From Saprospiraceae bacterium (GTDB taxonomy: Bacteria > Bacteroidota > Bacteroidia > Chitinophagales > Saprospiraceae): 39,995 bases of DNA. Positions within the stretch are counted from its first letter, which is position 1, and every line of letters begins with the position of its first letter. The stretch is taken from the NCBI GenBank assembly GCA_020631105.1, contig JAHDHW010000009.1, positions 28,003 through 67,997 on the forward strand. The letters are read 5' to 3'. Under the pieces are notes generated by a model. It did not search any database. It was not told the origin of the DNA and saw only the letters and a program-made list of their open reading frames with translations. The translations under genes were made by a program, and so were the position numbers. Shown here one piece after another: positions 8,097 to 17,535 of the stretch.

Positions 8097-9157
8097 GAAG
8101 AAGGTTGTTGGTTGAGTTTTTTGCGGTTTACGGAGAAGTACAATAATGCGGTTAAACTAACTGCCATTGCGATGATGACTAATAATAGATTTACAGAACC
8201 TAAATCCTGTAATGCGTAAACCATTATAATGAAGAATATATTTACGACCACTAAAACACCTGTTGCCTGCATATGGCTTAAACCAAAGTCAATCAACAAA
8301 TGGTGAATATGCGTTCGGTCAGGGCTGAATGGAGAACGCCCTTTTAATGCACGCATCGTAAATACACGAAGTGTATCAAATAAAGGAAGAATCATGATCC
8401 CTATTGCTACGGCAGGCACTGCTTTAAATGCCCAGCGATGATCAATTGCTAAGATGTTATGAGACTCAATAAACTCTATTGCCAGGATACTGCAAACTAG
8501 TCCAATCAGTAAGGATCCTGTATCTCCCATGAATATCTTTGCCGGCGTAAAGTTATACTTCAAGAAAGCAACTACCGCCCCGGCTGTTGAAAAAGCAACT
8601 AAAGCCAAAGCTATTTGATCCGTAAGGAAAAACCAGGTTCCTAATACAACAGTAATCAAAGTGGCTATACTTCCGGAAAGACCATTAATACCATCAATCA
8701 AATTAAAAGCATTGATGATCACAATGATTACAAAGATGGATAAAACGATGCTGACGACTTCTGGAAGTTCATTGATTCCAAACATACCATAAAAGCTAGT
8801 CAGCTGTATTTTAGACTTGAATACTAATATCCCAGCGGCAAGGATTTGACCTATAAGTTTTTTGTTGGGAGCGATAGGTAGTATATCGTCTTTGGCACCA
8901 ATCAAAAAGATAATAATAAAGGAACAAAGGATATATTGAAGGTCTCCGAAGATATTAAATGGAGTCCAGAGTATAATTGAAAAGATAACGCCTGCAAAAA
9001 TTGCAATTCCTCCTAATGAAGGCGTACTCACTGTATGTGAACGGCGTTCTCCCGGTTCATCACATAGATTTTTCTTGCGAGCAATATGGATGATCGAAGG
9101 AATCGCGAAATAGGTCAACATAAACGCAGTAAGAAAACTTAGTACAATGTCATACAT
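8093..9157 (-). CDS. MraY/WecA-family sugar-1-phosphate transferase
   Basis: A 354-residue polytopic protein (about 10-11 membrane segments) that transfers a sugar-1-phosphate, probably GlcNAc-1-P, from a UDP-sugar to undecaprenyl phosphate, the first step of O-antigen, teichoic-acid-like or exopolysaccharide assembly. Conserved parts are the cytoplasmic KKNLCDEPGERRSH loop, the Asp pair in AKDD (residues 90-91), NAFNLIDGINGLSG (149-162), FMGDTGS (209-215) and the WecA/TagO HIHH motif (283-286). The HIHH motif separates it from MraY. It heads a two-gene operon with crcB. The lipid it uses is made by UppS, encoded 2 kb away. Confidence 0.92.
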   Translation of the reverse strand: MYDIVLSFLTAFMLTYFAIPSIIHIARKKNLCDEPGERRSHTVSTPSLGGIAIFAGVIFSIILWTPFNIFGDLQYILCSFIIIFLIGAKDDILPIAPNKKLIGQILAAGILVFKSKIQLTSFYGMFGINELPEVVSIVLSIFVIIVIINAFNLIDGINGLSGSIATLITVVLGTWFFLTDQIALALVAFSTAGAVVAFLKYNFTPAKIFMGDTGSLLIGLVCSILAIEFIESHNILAIDHRWAFKAVPAVAIGIMILPLFDTLRVFTMRALKGRSPFSPDRTHIHHLLIDFGLSHMQATGVLVVVNIFFIIMVYALQDLGSVNLLLVIIAMAVSLTALLYFSVNRKKLNQQPSS

Positions 9158-9192
9158 AGGTACAGCGATTTAGGATTTGGGGAGCCTAAGTA

Positions 9193-9200
9193 CAAAGTTA
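9193..9200 (-). promoter_or_regulatory. Candidate promoter -7 element of the WecA-like operon
   Basis: The minus strand reads TAACTTTG, an exact TAnnTTTG match, 36 bp before the start codon. A clear -33 TTG at usual spacing was not found. Confidence 0.5.
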
Positions 9201-9274
9201 ACATAACAATTTCAAAATTCACTCATTATCAAGTACTTTGAAACGTCAAATTAACGAAAATGTAGCGTGGAGAG

Positions 9275-9337
9275 CCCCCAGTACAGCTTTGAAAAATTTG
9301 ATTTTATAGATAGTAAAGAGCGGAATAATACTGGGGG
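9275..9337. repeat. 9-bp inverted repeat around 45 nt
   Basis: cccccagta at 9275-9283 is perfectly complementary to tactggggg at 9329-9337. It lies in the 308-bp gene-free stretch (9158-9465) between pepF and the WecA-like gene. It may be a stem of a leader RNA or a chance match; there is no T tract to make it a terminator. Confidence 0.4.
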
Positions 9338-9369
9338 AAGTACGACTATCATACTACCTTTTGCAAATC

Positions 9370-9387
9370 TTATTCCATATGGAATAA
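9370..9387. repeat. 18-bp perfect palindrome
   Basis: ttattccatatggaataa is a perfect 18-bp palindrome about 210 bp upstream of the WecA-like gene and 80 bp past the 3' end of pepF. Its size and symmetry suit a dimeric regulator, but no other copy was seen in the window. The rest of the 9158-9465 gap holds only a short spurious frame and AT-rich sequence. Confidence 0.5.
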
Positions 9388-9465
9388 TAATATGTGTATT
9401 TTACCACTTTGATTTAGCAATGAGCAAATACAATCGCAATAATTTTCCTTTAATATGTGTTACGT

Positions 9466-11160
9466 CTAAAATTTCGAATCATCCACCTGATCCAACCAGG
9501 CTTTAATCTCCCCTACAATATCACTTACGCAATTTTCCTCAAAAGGGGATTTCAAATTGGCAACTTTTACTAAATCCAAAAAGGACTGACTCCCTCCAAT
9601 TTTGCATAGATTCACATAATCTTTCCAGGCAGATTGATGATCTTTTTGATCTTTTACCCAAAATTGAAAAGCACAAATCTGTGCCAATGTATAGTCTATA
9701 TAATAGAATGGAGTCGTAAAAATATGACTTTGCCGCTGCCAAAATCCTCCTCTGGATAAAAACTCATGGCCGTCATAATTTCTATGCGGGAGGTATTTTG
9801 CCTCAATATCTAACCAGGCATCGTTTCGCTCTTTCGGGCTCGCCTCTGGATTTTCGTAGACAAAATGCTGGAACTCATCAACTGCTACTCCATACGGGAG
9901 GAAGCGAATCGCCCCTGCCAGATGCGCAAATTTATACTTATCAGTATCTTCTTTAAAGAATAAATTCATCCAGGGCCAGGTAAAAAACTCCATACTCATA
10001 GAATGTATCTCACAAGCTTCGTAGGTCGGCCAATTGTATTCCTTGATCCCAATCTCCCGACTGGAATACACCTGAAAGGCATGACCGGCCTCGTGCGTCA
10101 ATACATCAATGTCTCCACTCGTACCATTGAAGTTTGAAAAAATATAAGGTGACTTATGATCATCAATATAAGTACAGTACCCTCCTGTTGCCTTTCCTTC
10201 TTTATTTACAAGGTCCATCAAATGTTGATGCTGCATGAAATCAAAAAACTCCCCGGTCTCTGCAGATAGCTCCTTGTACATAGTGCTAGCCTGTTCAACA
10301 ATCCAGTCAGGCGAACCTTTGGGTTTTGGGTTTCCAGAAGCGTAGCGAAACTCTTCATCATAGAATTTTAAATCTTCAAGTCCGATTCGCTGGCGTTGTC
10401 GCTCATACAACTCTGATGCAATTGGTACTATGTAATCTTGTACTTGTTTTCGAAAATTAGCGACCATCTCAGCATTATAGTCGGAGCGTAGCATCCGCGC
10501 ATAGCCCAATTCGATAAAGTTATTATAACCTAATTTTTGAGCAATACTGTGTCTTAGCTTTACTTGTTTGTCATAGATATCTTCGATAGCCTCCGAATGC
10601 GTATCGAAGAATGCCCATTTCGCATAAGCAGACTCTTTTCGGGTAGTTCGATCTTGTGAAATTTCAAATGGATTCAGGGCAGGAATCGTATACTTCTTTC
10701 CTCTGAATTCAATTTCTGCTTTGGCTTTAATTTTTACGTATTCGCTGGTAAGACTATTCTCTGATTTGAGATCCTCCAGTATTGTAGGCCTAAAGGTCTT
10801 GATACTTAGTTCAGCAATGACAAAAAGTTGTTTGCCCCACTTCGCCTCCAAATCTTTCCGGAAAGGAGAGTTTAGTAAGAGCTTATAGTATTTGGTCGTT
10901 AAGGCAGAAATGGATGGATTGCTCTGATCAAAGAAATTATTCTCTTCTTCATAGTACTTATCCTTGGTATCGATCGTATGTCGGATGTGACAAATATTAT
11001 ACATGCTGGAGTAAGCTGCTCTTATTGCATTGATCCGCTCGATCTGCTCATGCTGAACTTCAATAGATTCTGCTGCTTCAAAAATTGTGAGGCAAGCCTC
11101 AAAGTCCGTTTCAATAGCTTTAATGTCAGGACGTTTGTACTCAAATTCTTCAAACTTCAT
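9466..11160 (-). CDS. M3-family oligoendopeptidase (PepF-like)
   Basis: A 564-residue cytosolic zinc metallopeptidase that cleaves short peptides. The HExxH site is in DVLTHEAGHAFQVY (His356, Glu357, His360), and the third ligand is expected in the following YEACEIHSMSMEFF helix. The rest is helical and acidic, as in the M3 fold, and the length is usual for the shorter oligoendopeptidase F group. There is no signal peptide. The start ATG at 11160 begins MKFEEFEYKRPD, a typical N-terminus for this group. It is a single-gene unit with its own -7 element just upstream. The exact peptide preference is unknown. Confidence 0.93.
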   Translation of the reverse strand: MKFEEFEYKRPDIKAIETDFEACLTIFEAAESIEVQHEQIERINAIRAAYSSMYNICHIRHTIDTKDKYYEEENNFFDQSNPSISALTTKYYKLLLNSPFRKDLEAKWGKQLFVIAELSIKTFRPTILEDLKSENSLTSEYVKIKAKAEIEFRGKKYTIPALNPFEISQDRTTRKESAYAKWAFFDTHSEAIEDIYDKQVKLRHSIAQKLGYNNFIELGYARMLRSDYNAEMVANFRKQVQDYIVPIASELYERQRQRIGLEDLKFYDEEFRYASGNPKPKGSPDWIVEQASTMYKELSAETGEFFDFMQHQHLMDLVNKEGKATGGYCTYIDDHKSPYIFSNFNGTSGDIDVLTHEAGHAFQVYSSREIGIKEYNWPTYEACEIHSMSMEFFTWPWMNLFFKEDTDKYKFAHLAGAIRFLPYGVAVDEFQHFVYENPEASPKERNDAWLDIEAKYLPHRNYDGHEFLSRGGFWQRQSHIFTTPFYYIDYTLAQICAFQFWVKDQKDHQSAWKDYVNLCKIGGSQSFLDLVKVANLKSPFEENCVSDIVGEIKAWLDQVDDSKF

Positions 11161-11182
11161 AAATAGTGTTTTGACGTAGGGG

Positions 11183-11190
11183 CAAAATTA
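11183..11190 (-). promoter_or_regulatory. Candidate pepF promoter -7 element
   Basis: The minus strand reads TAATTTTG (exact TAnnTTTG), 22 bp before the pepF start, giving a very short leader. Confidence 0.55.
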
Positions 11191-11332
11191 CATACGTTTT
11201 CCGCAGTAAGCAAGGAGGAGACGGATGTTTGGGCTCCTGAATAAGGTTAATCAGCGAAAAAATAGAAAACACCTTTTAGGAAGTAACTTTAGCCAATTTG
11301 ATTTCAATGCCCAAATTGATTTTGATTTTATG

Positions 11333-11340
11333 TAACTTTG
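11333..11340 (+). promoter_or_regulatory. Candidate uppS promoter -7 element
   Basis: TAACTTTG, an exact TAnnTTTG match, 28 bp before the uppS start. A TTG at 11316-11318 is a possible -33 element at short spacing. Confidence 0.55.
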
Positions 11341-11368
11341 TGCGAATTTTTAAAAAAGGACCTAATTC

Positions 11369-12118
11369 ATGGCCGAAGATTTAAAAGCCAAGATTATTAC
11401 GGAAAAGTTGCCAAAGCACATTGCTGTCATTATGGATGGTAATGGGCGTTGGGCTAAAAAGCACGGAAAACCCCGTGTTTTTGGGCATCGCAATGGCGTT
11501 AAGGCTGTACGAGAAACGACGGAAGCTGCAGCGGAATTAGGAGTGGAATACCTTACGCTTTATGCCTTTTCTACGGAAAACTGGAACCGTCCACGTTTGG
11601 AAGTAAATGCTTTGATGACATTGCTGGTAGAGACGATCCGGGGAGAGGTGAGTACATTGAACAAGAATAATATTCGTCTTCAAGCGATTGGAGATATTAA
11701 TAAATTGCCATCTAAAAGTCAGAAGGCATTATTAGAAGGCATTGAAGAGACGAAAAATAATACCCGTATGACGCTTGTCTTAGCATTGAATTATAGTGCT
11801 AAGTGGGAGATCATGCAAGCGGTAAAATCTATCGCTAACCAAATTGAAACCAAACAACTTCGGTCAGAAGAGATTAACGAACAAACATTTGAAAACGAAT
11901 TGAGCACTAGCGGTATCCCTGATCCGGAACTATTGATCCGGACTAGTGGAGAGACTAGAGTGAGTAATTTCTTACTCTGGCAAATTGCTTATGCTGAGTT
12001 GTATTTTACTCCAATTCTCTGGCCGGAATTCCGAAAAGAACATTTATACCGGGCAATTATTGATTTTCAGAATCGCGAACGACGCTTTGGTCAGATCAGC
12101 GAACAATTGACAAGGTAG
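11369..12118 (+). CDS. uppS: Isoprenyl transferase (undecaprenyl diphosphate synthase)
   Basis: A 249-residue cis-prenyltransferase that adds isopentenyl units to farnesyl diphosphate to make the C55 lipid carrier for peptidoglycan and surface polysaccharides. The catalytic Asp and the phosphate-binding region are in HIAVIMDGNGRWAKK (residues 18-32). The conserved TLYAFSTENWNRP and RTSGETRVSNFLLWQ (with Glu preceding the terminal helix region YAELYF) are intact. Length is standard. It begins with ATG 28 bp after a good -7 element and is followed 169 bp later by bamA in the same direction, a common Bacteroidota arrangement. Confidence 0.97.
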   Translation: MAEDLKAKIITEKLPKHIAVIMDGNGRWAKKHGKPRVFGHRNGVKAVRETTEAAAELGVEYLTLYAFSTENWNRPRLEVNALMTLLVETIRGEVSTLNKNNIRLQAIGDINKLPSKSQKALLEGIEETKNNTRMTLVLALNYSAKWEIMQAVKSIANQIETKQLRSEEINEQTFENELSTSGIPDPELLIRTSGETRVSNFLLWQIAYAELYFTPILWPEFRKEHLYRAIIDFQNRERRFGQISEQLTR

Positions 12119-12287
12119 TTATTGTTAAAAATTGAAGGCTATACAACCTTTAGCGACAATTCTCCCTCTCTTTTCTAGTTGACAGGCAACAGCTTGACCT
12201 TTGAATCGTTCTTTAGCAGGATATTTATTTGTCCAAAGTGATATATTCAATTTAAAGTGCACCGTAATATTGATTGATATAATTAAG

Positions 12288-14834
12288 ATGAGTCAAAAAA
12301 GATTTTTACCCTACATACTTAGTCTATTTGTTTTTCTAGCTCCCCTTGGCATTTTTGCTCAGGCTACTGATTCCTTACAGATCATTGATTATGGTGCTCC
12401 TCAGGAGTACGAGATCGGAGGGATCAAAGTAGTTGGCGCTAACTTTAGTGATGATAATGCAATTATCGCAATCACAGGTCTAAAGGTTGGAGATAAAGTA
12501 CGCGTTCCTGGCGAAAAAATTTATCGTGCGATCAAAGCGCTCTGGAAGCTACGCCTTTTTACAGACGTTCAGATTTATCAGGAAAAAAAGATTGGTGATG
12601 TGATCTTTCTGGAGATTTTTGTTCAGGAACGACCACGTCTAGCTCGACATTCCTTTAAGAATGTTAAAAAGTCTCGCCACGACGAACTCAATGATGAAGT
12701 AAATAAGTTCTTACTCAAAGGAGGGATTGTTACAGATAATGTAAAAACTAATGCTTCTAATGCCATCAAAGAATATTATGTAGGAAAAGGATTCCTTGAT
12801 GTTGCGGTTAGTGTAGAAGAACTTCCCGATGATAAGTTGGTGAATGCAGTAAAATTAGTCTTCGACGTCAATAAAGGCGATAAAGTGAAGATTCAGGATA
12901 TTACTTTTTCTGGTATCAGTATAAAAGCGAAGAAGCTTCGAAAGAAGATGGATAATACGAAGCCTAAGCGTAAATTATTCTCCTCTTCAAGATATGTGAA
13001 GGAAGACTACGAAGCAGATAAAAAGTCAATCATCGCATATTATAATACGTTAGGATTTAGAGATGCACTAATCGAAAGCGATAGTATCTGGCGAGAAGAA
13101 GACGGGGATCTACGCATCCATATGAATGTAAATGAAGGGAATCGTTATTACTTTAGAAATATCGTCTGGAAGGGTAATTCTATCTATGATGAACAAACCC
13201 TGGCAACGGTATTAGGTATCGAAAAAGGAGATATCTATAACACAGAACTACTCGAGACACGCTTACGCTTTAGTCAGGATGGACGAGATGTAAGTACCTT
13301 ATATCTGGATAATGGATACCTGTTTTTCAATGTTGATCCTGTAGAAACGGCAATTTCCGGTGATTCTATTGACCTGGAACTTCGTATTTCGGAAGGACCA
13401 CAAGCGACAATTGATAAAGTAGTCATTAGTGGTAATGATCGTACTCACGAACATGTTATTCGTCGGGAGCTACGAACACGGCCAGGAGAGAAATTTAGCC
13501 GTTCTGCCATTATTCGTTCTCAGCGGGAGGTAATTAACTTAGGGTACTTTAATCCGGAGACGATGGATATCCAAACACCGGTTAACCCACAACAAGGTAC
13601 GGTGGATATTGAATATGTCCTTGAAGAAAAACCTTCGGATCAGTTGGAGTTATCTGCTGGATGGGCCGGTGGAGGTCGTGGAGTGATTGGTACGCTAGGA
13701 GTTTCCTTTAATAACTTCTCCGTAAGAAACATCTTTAAGAAAGAAGCCTGGAGCCCATTACCCCAAGGGGATGGACAGCGACTTTCACTTCGTGCACAAA
13801 CAAATGGTCGATTCTTCCAGTCCTATAATATCTCTTTTACAGAGCCTTGGTTAGGAGGTAAGAAACCAACCTCTTTTACAGTTGCGGGATTCTATAACCG
13901 ATTTGCTTTTGGAGATCGAGCGTTTAATAACTTCCAGAAATTCGTTATTGCTGGTGCGACCGTTACTTTAGGTACACGCCTGAAATGGCCGGATGATAAC
14001 TTCATCTCGCAAACGGCACTTACTTTACAGAATCTATCTCTTGAAAACTGGGGCCGTGGATTATTCATCACGGATGAAGGATTCGTTGTAACGGACGGTA
14101 ATTATTACAACTTTAATATCACACAAACCTTCACACGGAGTACTGTAAGTGATCCGCTTTTCCCGAAATCAGGATCGCGTTTCTCTTTAGCAGTTGGATT
14201 GACTCCACCGTATTCTTTATTTAATGATAAGGATTACCGGAAGCTGTCTGTAGGCGAAAAATTCAAATTCTTAGAGTATCATAAGTGGCGGATTAACGCA
14301 GAGTGGTATACAGAGCTGTTTGACAAATTCGTACTTAAAGCTGATGCGAAGATCGGTATGATCGATGCCTATAATGATGATATTGGAATCTCTCCATTCG
14401 AAAGATTTCAGTTAGGGGGTGATGGATTAGCTAACCAACAATTTGGAGCGTATACCGGTGTAGATATCATCTCTTTAAGAGGATATGATGAGAATGAACT
14501 TCCGGCTAACTTACAAAACGGTAGTGTGGTGGCAACACCAATCTTCAATAAGTTTACGATTGAACTCCGCTACCCATTATCATTGAATCCATCTTCAACC
14601 ATTTATGCTTTAGCATTCTTGCAAGGAGGTAATTCTTACCGGACTTTCCGAGATTATAACCCTTTCGATATCAGAAGATCAGTTGGTATGGGACTTCGGG
14701 TATTCCTTCCGATGTTCGGAACACTTGGATTCGATTACGGTATTGGATTTGATAAATCACCGGCGGCTGGAGAAACCGGATTCCTGGGCCAGTACGGACG
14801 ATTTAATATCATCCTTGGATTCGAGCCAGAATAG
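12288..14834 (+). CDS. bamA: Outer-membrane protein assembly factor BamA
   Basis: An 848-residue Omp85 protein that folds beta-barrel proteins into the outer membrane. It starts with a signal peptide (cleavage near FAQA, residue 24), followed by POTRA domains from about residue 40 to 440 (repeated I-x-G-x-x-x-x-x-x-I/L starts such as IGGIKVVGANFSDD, IQDITFSGISIKAK and IDKVVISGNDRTHE), then the 16-strand barrel (from about 450), ending in the aromatic strand YGRFNIILGFEPE. The frame is open upstream to a TTG at 12201, but the ATG at 12288 gives the signal peptide and is the better start. The usual downstream skp/ompH chaperone gene is absent; a terminator follows. Confidence 0.96.
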   Translation: MSQKRFLPYILSLFVFLAPLGIFAQATDSLQIIDYGAPQEYEIGGIKVVGANFSDDNAIIAITGLKVGDKVRVPGEKIYRAIKALWKLRLFTDVQIYQEKKIGDVIFLEIFVQERPRLARHSFKNVKKSRHDELNDEVNKFLLKGGIVTDNVKTNASNAIKEYYVGKGFLDVAVSVEELPDDKLVNAVKLVFDVNKGDKVKIQDITFSGISIKAKKLRKKMDNTKPKRKLFSSSRYVKEDYEADKKSIIAYYNTLGFRDALIESDSIWREEDGDLRIHMNVNEGNRYYFRNIVWKGNSIYDEQTLATVLGIEKGDIYNTELLETRLRFSQDGRDVSTLYLDNGYLFFNVDPVETAISGDSIDLELRISEGPQATIDKVVISGNDRTHEHVIRRELRTRPGEKFSRSAIIRSQREVINLGYFNPETMDIQTPVNPQQGTVDIEYVLEEKPSDQLELSAGWAGGGRGVIGTLGVSFNNFSVRNIFKKEAWSPLPQGDGQRLSLRAQTNGRFFQSYNISFTEPWLGGKKPTSFTVAGFYNRFAFGDRAFNNFQKFVIAGATVTLGTRLKWPDDNFISQTALTLQNLSLENWGRGLFITDEGFVVTDGNYYNFNITQTFTRSTVSDPLFPKSGSRFSLAVGLTPPYSLFNDKDYRKLSVGEKFKFLEYHKWRINAEWYTELFDKFVLKADAKIGMIDAYNDDIGISPFERFQLGGDGLANQQFGAYTGVDIISLRGYDENELPANLQNGSVVATPIFNKFTIELRYPLSLNPSSTIYALAFLQGGNSYRTFRDYNPFDIRRSVGMGLRVFLPMFGTLGFDYGIGFDKSPAAGETGFLGQYGRFNIILGFEPE

Positions 14835-14858
14835 AAAATAAGATTAATCTAAACATAA

Positions 14859-14895
14859 AAAAGCGGTAAAGCATTGATGGTGCTTTACCGCTTTT
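14859..14895. terminator. Intrinsic terminator after bamA
   Basis: A perfect 15-bp inverted repeat (arms 14859-14873 and 14881-14895; 7-nt loop; core gcggtaaagca) followed by a T-rich tail. It separates bamA from the convergent T9SS gene and may serve both. Confidence 0.9.
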
Positions 14896-14968
14896 CTTTT
14901 TATTATTCACTGATGCTACGGCCGCTGAAAATGGGGCATTAATTAACGATCAGTATCAAACAGATTAT

Positions 14969-17455
14969 TTATCTAAACAAGGTCACATCTCCGTGGTTTT
15001 CTTTTCCGCTAGGCCTTACTAAAGGAACCCCTAAGTTGTTTTCTCCTTTGACTGTATAGAAGTAAACATCCGCTGGTGCTACATCACTATCATTTACTCT
15101 TCCGTCCCAACCCTGGGTTGGATTAGTAGTCTCGAATACAATTTCACCCCAACGGGAGAATACTTTGAATTCGTATTCTACTAGTACAGACGGATCAAAT
15201 CCAAAGATTGGAAGAAAGACTCTGTTTTCTGAGTCACCCTCATCTGGTGTAAATGCATTGGGAAACTCAATTAATAAAGGACAAGTAACGCTGATGTCTG
15301 CACTTTCTTCTGAGCAGAAATCAGATACTGTAACAGAATAATCCCCTTCTAATGTTACCTCAATACTTGGCGAGGTGTCTCCGGTGGACCAAAGGTAATT
15401 ACTGGCAGAAGTATTGGCTGCTAAGATTTCCGTTCCTGTAAAGCAAAGGCCAGAATCCCGGACAATGCTGACAACGATTGGTGTTGGGCTAGCTGTATAT
15501 TCTGCCTGGCCATCATCACAAAAGTTTGATAAAGCTGTTACAGTATAAGTGCCCAGAGCATCAATTGTGGTAGTATTCGTTTCATCTCCGGTGGACCAAA
15601 GGAAACCATTCACTGGGAAACTAGGTTCCGCAGTTAATAGCTCAGCTCCCTCTGAACAGAAATTGCCTTGTACCGCAATGTTTACATCAGGTGCACTCGT
15701 GTCAAATACAATAGTAATGTCTCCATCTGCAGTCCCGCACTGATTAGTGGCCGTTACGGCATACAAGCCTTCGGTGTCCACTACAATTCCTCCTGAGGTC
15801 TCTCCGGTTGACCATTCATAACTATCTACATTCTGCCCTCCTGAGTTTATACTCACTGTTCCGTTCGAACAAAAAGTACTATTGTCAAAGCTTAGTGAAA
15901 CCATAGGTAGTGGTAACTCCGCTATATTAGTGGAAGTACACAGATTATAACAGTAATCTTCTCCAATGGTCACCGTGACCATATAATCACCGGTTTCACT
16001 GACCACAATAAATGGCGTTGTTTCTCCGGTTGACCACTCGTAAGCAACTGCACCATCGGTAGTGGCGTCCAGGGTGTCCATAAATATCTCATCAGGACAG
16101 TATGGACCGAATGCGTCTAAACTGACGGTTACTAATTGAAAGCCTCCGTAATTTAAGGTGTCTTGTAGAGTGATATCCAAAGTGTCAGTTTCCTCAAGCG
16201 TTGTCAGTATCAAGGTGTCCATCTGCACCGAATCAACGGGGAAGATCAGCTGACCATCTACGATTGAATCACAAATAGTGGTTCCGTCTTCTAGTGTTTT
16301 GATCAGATACGGACCTGCCTGAGTATCATTTTCATCGCTAGAGGTTAAATATACATAGCCTCCCATCGGGGACTCTACTAACCCATCAGTAAAAGCATTC
16401 TGGCGTGTTGTTGCTTTGTAACGACGTTTCCAAACCATATCTCCCTCCAGGCTTATTTTCATCATCCAGGCAAAGGTTTCGTCATTGATTCCTAATAAGC
16501 GGCCACTTACCACGACATTACCATCATTCGCCATGATCATGTCAGTCACCAGTATCGTATCAGACGTTTGGAAGTCAACATTAAATATCCATTGGGTATT
16601 CCCAAAGGTATCGGTCTTAATCAAAAAGCCAGGGTGCGATGGTAAAATAGGATTTACTTTAGATCCTCCAAGAAGGTATCCTCCATCATTAGTCGCAAGT
16701 ACTGCAGTACCGAATTCTAATATTCCGTCTTCTCCATATTCTCTTGCCCATTCGACTTCCCCTAGACTATCTGTTTTGACTACGAAAATATCAGTGTCCA
16801 GGATATCGGTGACACTTCCTGAGATGATCGCTCCAGAGTCTTGAGTGCTTTTTACAGAAGTACTTAGGAAGCTCTTGGTGTCATGATGATAGGCTTTTGA
16901 CCAAGCTTGAATTCCTGTGGTATCAACCTCTGTGAGGTAAATGTCATTTGCTAGAGGTGTACCTACAACATTACCAGCCAGGTAAAAATTCTCCCGGTCA
17001 TTCTGATCCAAAGGAGCATCTTCTGGAAATACGGATTGTACAGCGGCATCAAGCCCAAATTTTTTGACCCATAAAGGTTCTCCGCTTGCATCTCCCCGTA
17101 ACATTACACGATTTATACTATTCGTATCCAGTACACCACTTATAACAAAGCCACCATCATCTTGCACGATAAGTTGACCATCTGGAAGAACTTTTTGCTC
17201 AAAATCATAGTCTTTACTCCAACTAAAGTTTCCCTTATTGTCAAACTTACTTACCGTATAAAACTCAAAACGCGTAGAATCCAGATCACGCCCTGCGGTC
17301 AATAGTAAATAACCCATATCGGAGGTTTGTCCGACATCTATCGCCGCATTCTGTCGATCGCTACGAAAGAGCCGTTCTATCTGCTCTTGAGCAATTAGGG
17401 AAGAAGTACTCGATATTAAAAAGAAAAAAAGAAAGATTCGTGTGTATGTAAACAT
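14969..17455 (-). CDS. Secreted T9SS cargo protein with CHU_C domain
   Basis: An 828-residue exported protein with a signal peptide (cleavage near SLIAQ, residue 23). Residues about 30-395 are blade-like repeats of the form GGYLLGGS...IKTDxxGxxxW, suggesting a beta-propeller. From about 460 there are four roughly 75-residue Ig/PKD-like repeats, each with a WSTGE/WSTGD core and a GxYxVTV strand. The last 100 residues (from LIEFPNAFTPDEGDSENRVF) are the gliding-motility-associated CHU_C domain with RWGEIVFE and WDGR motifs, the C-terminal signal for type IX secretion. Acidic residues and few lysines fit a surface or extracellular protein. Its ligand or function is unknown; adhesin or cell-surface structural protein is likely. 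Confidence 0.92.
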   Translation of the reverse strand: MFTYTRIFLFFFLISSTSSLIAQEQIERLFRSDRQNAAIDVGQTSDMGYLLLTAGRDLDSTRFEFYTVSKFDNKGNFSWSKDYDFEQKVLPDGQLIVQDDGGFVISGVLDTNSINRVMLRGDASGEPLWVKKFGLDAAVQSVFPEDAPLDQNDRENFYLAGNVVGTPLANDIYLTEVDTTGIQAWSKAYHHDTKSFLSTSVKSTQDSGAIISGSVTDILDTDIFVVKTDSLGEVEWAREYGEDGILEFGTAVLATNDGGYLLGGSKVNPILPSHPGFLIKTDTFGNTQWIFNVDFQTSDTILVTDMIMANDGNVVVSGRLLGINDETFAWMMKISLEGDMVWKRRYKATTRQNAFTDGLVESPMGGYVYLTSSDENDTQAGPYLIKTLEDGTTICDSIVDGQLIFPVDSVQMDTLILTTLEETDTLDITLQDTLNYGGFQLVTVSLDAFGPYCPDEIFMDTLDATTDGAVAYEWSTGETTPFIVVSETGDYMVTVTIGEDYCYNLCTSTNIAELPLPMVSLSFDNSTFCSNGTVSINSGGQNVDSYEWSTGETSGGIVVDTEGLYAVTATNQCGTADGDITIVFDTSAPDVNIAVQGNFCSEGAELLTAEPSFPVNGFLWSTGDETNTTTIDALGTYTVTALSNFCDDGQAEYTASPTPIVVSIVRDSGLCFTGTEILAANTSASNYLWSTGDTSPSIEVTLEGDYSVTVSDFCSEESADISVTCPLLIEFPNAFTPDEGDSENRVFLPIFGFDPSVLVEYEFKVFSRWGEIVFETTNPTQGWDGRVNDSDVAPADVYFYTVKGENNLGVPLVRPSGKENHGDVTLFR

Positions 17456-17535
17456 GTTCGATATGCTTTGTAGGTTTTTAAAAACGAAATTTGATCAAAT
17501 AAAAACAGCTTGCTTAGTATAAGATGCCTTGAGTT

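Noticed and set aside
9267-9506. Plus-strand 79-codon frame in the gap before pepF
   Set aside because: It overlaps the 3' end of pepF, spans the palindrome and stem, and its translation has no family-like pattern or plausible start context.
12201-12287. Upstream extension of bamA to a TTG
   Set aside because: The extra 29 residues precede a good signal peptide that begins at the ATG at 12288, so the longer form would hide the export signal.
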